NCBI GenBank assembly: GCA_035543875.1 | Contig: DATKIY010000003.1 | Location: 1-5,930 of the forward strand | Source of the DNA: DATKIY01 sp035543875 | Lineage (GTDB): Bacteria > Actinomycetota > Actinomycetes > JAHEKZ01 | Length of the DNA: 5,930 nt | Direction: 5' to 3' | Shown: piece after piece, positions 1 to 4,854 of the stretch | Position numbering within the stretch: position 1 is the first letter of the stretch | Layout: each line of letters begins with the position of its first letter | Made by a program: the position numbers and the translations under genes | Notes under the pieces: model-generated | Database searches by the model: none | The model's input: the letters and a program-made list of their open reading frames with translations, nothing else | Told to the model about the DNA's origin: nothing

Positions 1-151
1 GCATGTCTCGTTGCGTGACTGGTCATGTTGTGCACCGGTCATGCCCCGCCCTGCCTGACAGTTCAATGTCGGAATCGTCGGGGTCTTCCAATCCCTTGAG
101 GGCGGGTCACCCGTACGCCACAGGCGGAAACCGGGCTTCTAGGCTTGATGG
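1..151. other. Leader region upstream of nth, no convincing gene
   Basis: No recognisable protein is encoded here. An ATG at position 3 opens a frame of 50 codons that ends in a TGA at 153-155, and a second frame is open from the left edge to a TGA at 56-58; neither resembles a known protein. GGTCATG occurs twice, at 21-27 and 37-43, and TGAC-TG-GTCA at 16-25 is a short inverted repeat. In M. tuberculosis a divergent Rv3675/crp pair lies on this side of nth, so the region could hold a divergent promoter, but no start codon of such a gene is visible. This reading is inference. Confidence 0.5.
140..145 (+). promoter_or_regulatory. Candidate -10 element (TAGGCT) for a leaderless nth transcript
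   Basis: TAGGCT fits the actinobacterial -10 pattern TANNNT. Its last base lies 7 nt before the GTG at 152, the spacing expected if transcription begins at or next to the start codon. No Shine-Dalgarno sequence precedes that GTG at normal spacing, and no good -35 is seen near 117-122. Leaderless transcripts beginning with ATG or GTG are common in actinobacteria. A single six-base match is weak evidence by itself. Confidence 0.3.
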
Positions 152-886
152 GTGACGCTTTCGGCGAGTCCTCCTCGTAAGGCTGTTAACCGGGCCAACG
201 AGACCAGGACCGGACTGGTTCGCCGGGCACGGCTGATTAACCGCGAATTGGGGGATCTGTACCCCGATGCCCACTGCGAATTGGACTTCACTTCGCCGCT
301 GGAACTGCTCGTCGCAACGATCTTGTCGGCACAGTGCACGGACAAACGCGTCAATATGGTCACGCCCCGCCTCTTCGTGAGGTACCCGGACGCTGGCGCG
401 TATGCAGCCGCCGATCGCGACGAGCTGGAATCCATCATCAAGTCCACTGGCTTCTTTCGAGCGAAGACCAATTCCATCATTGGACTTGGCCAAGCACTGT
501 GCGATCGCTACGAAGGTGAAGTACCAGGACGATTGAAGGATCTCGTCACCCTGCCTGGTGTAGGGAGAAAGACGGCGAACGTTGTCTTGGGCAACGCGTT
601 CGGAGTGCCAGGGATCACAGTTGATACTCATTTTGGACGTCTTGTGCGTCGGTTTGGCTGGACCGACGAGACCGACCCCGACAAGGTCGAGGCCGCAGTC
701 GGCGCGCTGTTTCCTCGCAAGGACTGGACCATGCTTTCCCACCGGTTGATCTGGCACGGTCGCCGTCGTTGTCATGCCCGCAAACCAGCGTGCGGGGCGT
801 GTCCTATCGCCCGACTGTGTCCTGCGTTTGGTGAGGGACCAACTAACCCTGAAGTGGCAGCTGCGTTGGTCAAGGACGGTTCGTGA
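152..886 (+). CDS. nth: Endonuclease III, DNA glycosylase/AP lyase
   Basis: Base-excision repair enzyme that removes oxidised pyrimidines from DNA and nicks the abasic site by beta-elimination. The 244-residue protein has the full family layout: LSAQCTD at residues 59-65, the helix-hairpin-helix LPGVGRKTA at 134-142 with the catalytic lysine K140, and VDTHFGRL at 157-164 with the catalytic aspartate D158. A C-terminal [4Fe-4S] loop uses C207, C214, C217 and C223 in the expected C-x6-C-x2-C-x5-C spacing. Length matches the mycobacterial enzyme of about 245 residues. The GTG at 152 is chosen because it gives that length; it has no clear SD, and an out-of-frame ATG at 148 opens only a 10-codon frame. 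The TGA at 884-886 overlaps a GTG at 883. It is first in a tightly packed + strand block with NUDIX and marP. The function is secure; the exact start is less so. Confidence 0.95.
   Translation: MTLSASPPRKAVNRANETRTGLVRRARLINRELGDLYPDAHCELDFTSPLELLVATILSAQCTDKRVNMVTPRLFVRYPDAGAYAAADRDELESIIKSTGFFRAKTNSIIGLGQALCDRYEGEVPGRLKDLVTLPGVGRKTANVVLGNAFGVPGITVDTHFGRLVRRFGWTDETDPDKVEAAVGALFPRKDWTMLSHRLIWHGRRRCHARKPACGACPIARLCPAFGEGPTNPEVAAALVKDGS
872..876 (+). promoter_or_regulatory. Ribosome binding site AAGGA before the GTG at 883
   Basis: AAGGA lies at the 3' end of nth, 6 nt before the GTG at 883. That is normal spacing for initiation at 883 and too far (41 nt) to serve the NUDIX start at 918. It matters because it suggests that ribosomes load at 883, which begins only a 12-codon frame. 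Confidence 0.45.
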
Positions 887-921
887 GCCTGCCCGGCCCA
901 CCGGCAGTGGCGCAGGTGTGA
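883..921 (+). CDS. Possible 12-codon coupling ORF between nth and the NUDIX gene
   Basis: The frame encodes MSLPGPPAVAQV. Its GTG start at 883-885 overlaps the nth TGA at 884-886, and its TGA at 919-921 overlaps the GTG start of the NUDIX gene at 918-920. It therefore joins the two genes by two GTGA overlaps. It has a good SD (AAGGA at 872-876), better than anything in front of the NUDIX start. Three readings are possible: a short translated frame that hands ribosomes to the NUDIX start; the original N-terminus of the NUDIX protein, displaced by a one-base indel; or the remains of a lost gene, since M. tuberculosis has a thioredoxin-like gene here. Such a short frame can also arise by chance. 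I claim no function for the peptide. Confidence 0.3.
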   Translation: MSLPGPPAVAQV

Positions 922-1598
922 ATACTCCCGACTGGCTGTCGCCATTGGTCACTGCCGCAGCCACGGTGGATGTCCACGAGTTGACGCGGTTCGCGCCACC
1001 TGATGACGCGGACCGACGGTCGGCCGTCTTGATTCTGTTTGGCGAGCAGGCTTCTGAGCCGGACGTGCTACTCATAGAGCGAGCGCACGACATGAGGTCT
1101 CATGCCGGACAACCTGCCTTCCCCGGTGGTGGTGTCGACGACGAAGACGACGGCCCGGTGGCTGCTGCGCTCAGGGAGGCTGCCGAGGAAACGGGTCTGG
1201 ACCCCACGGGAGTGGACGTCATAGCCGTGTTGCCAGACCTCTATGTGCCTCCAAGTGGGTACGTGGTCACTCCCGTGATCGGTTGGTGGCGCGAAGCCAG
1301 CCCGATCGGTGTGAAAGACCCGGCTGAGGTCGCCTCCGTGCATCGCGTGCCGTTGGCGGAACTCACTGATCCGAAGAATCGCTTCCGGGTGCGCCATCCC
1401 AGCGGGTTCGAGGGCCCAGCGTTTGGAGTTCGTGACCTTGTTGTGTGGGGCTTTACCGGGGGTTTGCTTGATCGGCTGATCTACTTAGGGGGGTGGGAAC
1501 GGTCCTGGGACCGGTCGCGCGTCGAACGGCTGCCCGAACCCATCCCAGGTAGAACCAATGACGCCGGCGAAGCGGCACGAAGGGAGGGCGATCGGTGA
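918..1598 (+). CDS. NUDIX hydrolase, CoA pyrophosphatase type
   Basis: Likely cleaves the pyrophosphate bond of CoA or acyl-CoA to 3',5'-ADP and (acyl-)phosphopantetheine in the cytoplasm. With the GTG at 918 the protein has 226 residues. MRSHAGQPAFPGG at residues 59-71 is the signature region of the CoA-pyrophosphatase (former UPF0035) subfamily. The NUDIX box follows at 72-94, ending REAAEETGL with the metal-binding glutamates. The usual first Glu of the box is Asp here, as I recall for E. coli NudL too. The C-terminal WGFTGGLLDRL and WERSWDRSR segments are typical of actinobacterial members. The start is uncertain: the 918 GTG has only AGG directly before it, and the good SD belongs to the out-of-frame GTG at 883. 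The same frame is open further upstream inside nth but has no credible start there. The TGA at 1596-1598 overlaps the marP GTG. The substrate is inferred from the family. Confidence 0.88.
   Translation: MNTPDWLSPLVTAAATVDVHELTRFAPPDDADRRSAVLILFGEQASEPDVLLIERAHDMRSHAGQPAFPGGGVDDEDDGPVAAALREAAEETGLDPTGVDVIAVLPDLYVPPSGYVVTPVIGWWREASPIGVKDPAEVASVHRVPLAELTDPKNRFRVRHPSGFEGPAFGVRDLVVWGFTGGLLDRLIYLGGWERSWDRSRVERLPEPIPGRTNDAGEAARREGDR
1581..1588 (+). promoter_or_regulatory. Ribosome binding site of marP (AGGGAGGG)
   Basis: A strong purine-rich SD lies inside the end of the NUDIX gene, 6 nt before the GTG at 1595. It fixes the marP start and, with the GTGA overlap, points to translational coupling with the NUDIX gene. 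Confidence 0.75.
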
Positions 1599-2776
1599 AC
1601 GTCGTCGACCTCGTTCTGTTGGTCGCCATGCTGGTCTTCGCTCTCACCGGATGGCGCAAAGGCTTTGTCTACGGGTTGCTGTCCCTCGTTGGATTCTTGT
1701 GTGGCGCCGCGGTGGGCCTTTTCATAGCGCCGAAATTGGTGGGTTCGTGGGAAGACGGACTACCCAAGGCTCTAACCGCTCTGGTTGTGGTGTTCTTCCT
1801 GGCCATGCTCGGGCAGGTGCTGACGGGGATGGTCGGTCGACGGCTCAACGCCGTCGTGACACTTCGCCCGGCAGTACTGCTGAACCAGGCGGCCGGGGCA
1901 GTTTTGTCCGTGATGTCGTTGCTTCTCGTCGCTTGGTTCGCGGCTGACATATTTGCAGGGGCAAGTTCAAGCTCCCTTGCACGTGATGTCCGCAAGTCGC
2001 AAGTGCTTGGCGTGGTCGACAACATCATTCCGATGGACGCAAGCATGGCCACCGGTCAATTGCAGTCCATGTTCGACAACTCTGGGTTTCCAGAAGTTTT
2101 TGCAGGGTTCGGTCCTGAGCCGGTCCAATCGATCGCCCCACCAGATGCCGCCATCGCTCGCCGACCTGGCGTCGTCGATTCATCCGCAGAGACGGTCAAG
2201 ATAATTGGCAACGCACCCGGCTGCGATCACAGCCTGGAGGGTTCTGGTTTCGCGTTCGCGCCCAACCGTGTTCTGACGAACGCCCACGTCGTTGCAGGCG
2301 TCCGGGCTCCGAGGGTGGTCGCCGGCGGCACTGGTACGGCTTACGACGCGACGGTCGTCTACTTCGATCCGGACATGGACCTTGCGGTTCTGGCTGTTCC
2401 AGGGCTCCCGGTCGACCCGCTGCAGTTCTCACTTAAGGTCGAAGCAGCCCAAAGCGTGGCCGTGATCGGCTATCCGGAGGACGGGCCGTTAACCGTGACG
2501 CCGGGGCGGGTTCGTGGTGTACAGCCAGCACTGGGTAGCGACATCTATCGCGATGGCCATGTCTTGCGCGAAATTATCTCGATGCGGGCACAGGTGCTTC
2601 CTGGTAACTCCGGTGGTCCGGTCGTTGACAAAGATGGCAAGGTAATCGGCGTCGTATTCGCTAGTGCGATCGACAGCGACAACACCGGGTACGCCATGAC
2701 GGCTAAGCAAGTAGCGCCAGCGGTCACCGAGGGTGTCTCGGCAGTTGACGAAGTTGGTACCGGTCCTTGTACATAA
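1595..2776 (+). CDS. marP: MarP-type membrane-anchored serine protease
   Basis: Membrane protease with its catalytic domain outside the cytoplasmic membrane. In M. tuberculosis MarP (Rv3671c) is required for resistance to acid and oxidative stress and acts on the peptidoglycan hydrolase RipA. The 393 residues (mycobacterial protein about 397) begin with a CvpA-like region of four predicted membrane helices, roughly 4-20, 25-46, 60-80 and 95-120. A linker to about residue 198 precedes a trypsin-like S1C domain. The triad is H231 (TNAHVV), D262 (DMDLAVL) and S339 (GNSGG). C210 and C392 sit where MarP has its disulfide-forming cysteines, just before the protease fold and at the extreme C-terminus. 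The GTG start is fixed by AGGGAGGG at 1581-1588 and overlaps the NUDIX stop, so the two are probably coupled. Nothing is truncated. The family is secure; the acid-stress role is by homology. Confidence 0.93.
   Translation: MNVVDLVLLVAMLVFALTGWRKGFVYGLLSLVGFLCGAAVGLFIAPKLVGSWEDGLPKALTALVVVFFLAMLGQVLTGMVGRRLNAVVTLRPAVLLNQAAGAVLSVMSLLLVAWFAADIFAGASSSSLARDVRKSQVLGVVDNIIPMDASMATGQLQSMFDNSGFPEVFAGFGPEPVQSIAPPDAAIARRPGVVDSSAETVKIIGNAPGCDHSLEGSGFAFAPNRVLTNAHVVAGVRAPRVVAGGTGTAYDATVVYFDPDMDLAVLAVPGLPVDPLQFSLKVEAAQSVAVIGYPEDGPLTVTPGRVRGVQPALGSDIYRDGHVLREIISMRAQVLPGNSGGPVVDKDGKVIGVVFASAIDSDNTGYAMTAKQVAPAVTEGVSAVDEVGTGPCT
2745..2775 (+). promoter_or_regulatory. Candidate promoter for the GrpB-family gene
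   Basis: TTGACG at 2745-2750 is a good -35 match. TACATA at 2770-2775 could be a -10, but the 19-nt spacer is long and the final base is not T. Both lie in the last codons of marP. A start about 7 nt past TACATA (near 2782) would leave the GTG at 2777 outside the transcript and favour the GTG at 2804. This is a pattern match only. Confidence 0.25.
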
Positions 2777-2803
2777 GTGGCACCTGACCGCCACAATGAC
2801 CGC

Positions 2804-3379
2804 GTGACGACTAACGATGCAGTCGATCGGGATGAGCCGAATGACGTGTACGTCCTGGGACAGCAGCGCCTCCGAGGGGAAGTCCAGCTAGTCGCATACG
2901 ACTCGCAGTGGCAGCAAGACTACGATCGCGTTGCAAACATTATTCGGTCTGTGCTGGGCGACCAGGTGGGCCTGCTTGAGCACATTGGCTCGACGTCAGT
3001 CCGTGGGCTGAGTGCAAAACCAATTATCGACATCGTGCTAGCAGTCCCGGACTCATCCGATGAGAAAACGTATGTTGCGCCTCTCGAAACAGTCGGCTTC
3101 GTGTTGACAATCCGCGAGCAGGAATGGTTCGAGCACCGGCTGTTGAAGGGCCCTGATGTTGACATCAACCTGCACGTTTTCTCGGTCGGTTGTCCAGAGA
3201 TCGAGCGAAACCTTCGATTTCGTGACTGGCTGCGCGCACACGATGATGACCGAGATTTGTATGAGCGAACCAAACAAGAGCTGGCATCGCATGACTGGGA
3301 GTACGTCCAGCAGTACGCCGACGCGAAGTCAGAAGTCGTCGAGAAGATTCTGGCTCGTGCCGAAGCGGCAACGGGCTAG
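2804..3379 (+). CDS. GrpB/UPF0157 family nucleotidyltransferase-like protein
   Basis: Belongs to the GrpB (UPF0157) family, which has a nucleotidyltransferase-like fold and no settled function; in M. tuberculosis a GrpB domain forms the C-terminal part of the dephospho-CoA kinase CoaE. Counting from GTG 2804 the protein has 191 residues. VQLVAYDSQW near 27-36 opens the domain. The core motif IGSTSVRGLSAKPIIDI at 61-77 carries the GS pair and the acidic residue of the fold, followed by DVDINLHVF at 118-126 and FRDWLRAH at 139-146, all family landmarks. The start is uncertain: an in-frame GTG at 2777 directly abuts the marP TAA and would add nine residues. Neither GTG has an SD. GC over 2941-3300 is about 55% by hand count, against about 63% in the NUDIX gene, which suggests separate acquisition. 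M. tuberculosis has no gene here as far as I recall. Family secure, biochemical role unknown. Confidence 0.85.
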   Translation: MTTNDAVDRDEPNDVYVLGQQRLRGEVQLVAYDSQWQQDYDRVANIIRSVLGDQVGLLEHIGSTSVRGLSAKPIIDIVLAVPDSSDEKTYVAPLETVGFVLTIREQEWFEHRLLKGPDVDINLHVFSVGCPEIERNLRFRDWLRAHDDDRDLYERTKQELASHDWEYVQQYADAKSEVVEKILARAEAATG

Positions 3380-3398
3380 GTGGTGTGCGCAGATCCCC

Positions 3399-3415
3399 GG
3401 TCGGTACTACCGATC
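3399..3415. terminator. Short hairpin between convergent genes
   Basis: GGTCGGT-ACT-ACCGATC folds into a 7-bp stem, including one G-T pair, with a 3-nt loop. It sits between the end of the GrpB gene (3379) and the stop of the hydrolase (3407-3409), overlapping the last hydrolase codons. CCCCG at 3395-3399 and CGGGG at 3421-3425 could form an alternative outer stem. Neither strand has a T-run afterwards, so it would be a weak or non-canonical bidirectional terminator. Confidence 0.3.
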
Positions 3416-4321
3416 TGGTTCGGGGTCCTGCAGCCAGCTGAGCAGTTCGGCATCGAAGCGCTCTGGGTCCTCCTCGTGTGGAAAGTGACCGACGCCATCA
3501 AGGAGGCGCCAACGATAGGGGGCGTCGACGTACCGGCCGGACCCTTGAGCGACTGCGGGCAGGAAGCAGCGGTCGTGCGCACCATGAATCTGGAGCACCG
3601 GAACATCAATGGGCCGCTTCATCTGGTGCGCGTATCGCAGCCCGTCAGTACGGATGGCGGAGCGCACCAGCCAGCGGTGGTACTCAGCGGCGCAGAAGGG
3701 TGTATTGCCATTCTGGAATGCACGTCGGTACGTCATTGACGTTGGTAGGTCGGGCCAGCCAGGAGCCGCCCACTGCCGTAGCAACTGGTCAACCTTGGCG
3801 GCATTGCTTTGCGTGAAACGACGCTCCGGCAGCCAGGGCGACTGCATCGACAACGCGTGTCCACTGCGGTTGAGCTGCTTGGGGTGACGAACAATTGAGG
3901 AACGCAAACGCAATGGGTGTGGGGCACCCACGGTTACCAGTCGTCGAACGGCTTTCGGTTGGCGAGCGGCTAGCGTCCATGCAACGAGGCCGCCCCAGTC
4001 ATGGCCGACCACTATTGCGTCGGCTGCACCCATTGATGAGATGACGGCGGCCGTGTCGTCGGCAAGCGAAGGAAGGTCGTAGCCGCGCGGGGTGTGGTCG
4101 CTTCCTCCGTAGCCCCGAAGATCCATTGCTGCGGCTCGGTACCCGTTGCGGGCGAAGGTTGGAAGTTGGTGACGCCAAGTCCACCAGAACTGCGGGAACC
4201 CGTGAAGGAACAAGACCAATGGACCTTCGCCCATCTCGGCAACATGAAACCGTGCACCGCGCGCCGAGATGCTTCGGTGCTCCCAAGGTCCGTCCTGCAG
4301 GACGACCGAGGAACCGCTCAC
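3407..4321 (-). CDS. EphE-like alpha/beta hydrolase (putative epoxide hydrolase)
   Basis: Alpha/beta-hydrolase of 304 residues in the epoxide hydrolase/haloalkane dehalogenase group, probably cytoplasmic; the substrate is unknown. Visible elements in order are the oxyanion motif HGFP at 40-43, DLRGYGGSD at 67-75, the nucleophile elbow GHDWGG at 106-111 with D108, the acid D250 in HGAHDRCF, and the base H279 in GVGHFPHEE. A cap domain lies between about 135 and 235 and contains candidate tyrosines including Y214. An Asp nucleophile excludes ordinary esterases, which use Ser. Position and GPW/WWTWRHQLP features match M. tuberculosis EphE (Rv3670) as I remember it, but a dehalogenase cannot be excluded from sequence. 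The GTG start at 4321 overlaps the TGA of the holin-family gene (4318-4320) and has no SD, so translation is probably coupled to that gene. It converges on the GrpB gene. Confidence 0.88.
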   Translation of the reverse strand: MSGSSVVLQDGPWEHRSISARGARFHVAEMGEGPLVLFLHGFPQFWWTWRHQLPTFARNGYRAAAMDLRGYGGSDHTPRGYDLPSLADDTAAVISSMGAADAIVVGHDWGGLVAWTLAARQPKAVRRLVTVGAPHPLRLRSSIVRHPKQLNRSGHALSMQSPWLPERRFTQSNAAKVDQLLRQWAAPGWPDLPTSMTYRRAFQNGNTPFCAAEYHRWLVRSAIRTDGLRYAHQMKRPIDVPVLQIHGAHDRCFLPAVAQGSGRYVDAPYRWRLLDGVGHFPHEEDPERFDAELLSWLQDPEPDR

Positions 4322-4776
4322 TTCGTGTTTGTCGACTTACTAGTCGTTCGTGATGCCGGCGGGCTGTTCGGTGGGATTGCCGAGACAATCTCCTTGGTTC
4401 GCTGAAGCTCGGCGACGGCTTGTTCCGGCCCCTTAGCTCGTTTGAGGCTGCGTACTCCAAGGAATCCGAGTCCAACCGCGACGAGTAGGTAGACGCCAGC
4501 GACGATGAGGTAGCAAGACCACAACGGCAGTCCGGTTTCGCTAAGGCCGTAGACCGCGGCCCAGGTGGTGAGGAGGCCGACCATCGCTATCAAAAGTCCG
4601 GCAACCGCCAACAATGCGCCGCCTGTAGAACCTGCCTTGGCGGACTCCTTCATTTCGGCTTTGGCCAGTTCGATCTCGCCACGGACTAGCTGGCTGACTT
4701 CAGTGGCTATGTCCGCCACGAGCGCGCCCAAGGAGGGTCGCTGATCCGTGCCAGGGGCACGCGTGCCGTTCACCAT
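4318..4776 (-). CDS. Phage_holin_3_6 (holin superfamily III) membrane protein
   Basis: A 152-residue membrane protein of the actinobacterial holin-X-like family (Pfam Phage_holin_3_6), the counterpart by position of M. tuberculosis Rv3669. Despite the family name nothing here points to a phage or lysis role. It has a polar N-terminus, an amphipathic helix at about 18-45 with the typical EVSQLVRGEIELAKAEMKE stretch, two membrane helices near 53-78 and 83-108, and a charged, Ser/Thr-rich tail. It is predicted to lie in the cytoplasmic membrane. The ATG at 4776 is chosen over one at 4806 because GAGGAGGA at 4781-4788 (read on the minus strand) gives an ideal SD four bases before it. The start of the hydrolase overlaps its stop by GTGA. 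The nhaA stop lies 78 bases upstream, so all three may be cotranscribed. The function is unknown. Confidence 0.85.
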   Translation of the reverse strand: MVNGTRAPGTDQRPSLGALVADIATEVSQLVRGEIELAKAEMKESAKAGSTGGALLAVAGLLIAMVGLLTTWAAVYGLSETGLPLWSCYLIVAGVYLLVAVGLGFLGVRSLKRAKGPEQAVAELQRTKEIVSAIPPNSPPASRTTSKSTNTK

Positions 4777-4780
4777 GGGT

Positions 4781-4788
4781 TCCTCCTC
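4781..4788 (-). promoter_or_regulatory. Ribosome binding site of the holin-family gene
   Basis: On the minus strand this reads TGAGGAGGA-type sequence, four bases before the ATG at 4776. It is the strongest SD in the window and decides the start against the ATG at 4806, which would place it inside the gene. Confidence 0.8.
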
Positions 4789-4796
4789 AGATAGCC

Positions 4797-4814
4797 ACAC
4801 CAGCATGCCGGTGT
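4797..4814. repeat. 18-bp near-perfect inverted repeat upstream of the holin-family gene
   Basis: ACACCAGCATGCCGGTGT has 5-bp outer arms (ACACC/GGTGT), one mismatched pair (A/C) and a GCATGC palindrome at the centre. It lies between nhaA and the SD of the holin-family gene. The symmetry with no true loop resembles a dimeric repressor site more than a terminator. No regulator is known or encoded next to it. Confidence 0.35.
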
Positions 4815-4854
4815 TTGGGCTCTCACGGCGATCCTTTCAGGTAAGCCGTTCCCC

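Noticed and set aside
3..155. 50-codon frame from ATG at 3, ending across the nth start
   Set aside because: No SD can be seen at the window edge, the composition is unremarkable Ser/Pro/Arg-rich, and it is not in frame with nth.
148..180. 10-codon frame from ATG 148 overlapping the nth start
   Set aside because: It lacks an SD and is short enough to be chance; at most it might influence the nth start.
774..917. Extension of the NUDIX protein upstream to an ATG at 774
   Set aside because: It would overlap nth by 113 bases, including its iron-sulfur cysteine loop, and the added residues do not look like a NUDIX N-terminus.
107..1093. 328-codon open frame on the - strand, antisense to nth and the NUDIX start
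   Set aside because: It lies opposite clear nth and NUDIX coding sequence, has no recognisable domain, and long antisense frames are expected from the codon bias of GC-rich genes.
2777..3379. GrpB-family gene as a nucleotidyltransferase toxin of a toxin-antitoxin or defence pair
   Set aside because: No small antitoxin-like partner is adjacent, and the motifs are those of the ordinary GrpB/UPF0157 family.
4318..4776. Prophage remnant suggested by the holin family name
   Set aside because: No other phage gene is present, and the gene belongs to a chromosomal arrangement shared with mycobacteria.
4777..4806. Longer start of the holin-family protein at ATG 4806
   Set aside because: The ideal SD (4781-4788) lies within this extension and serves the ATG at 4776.
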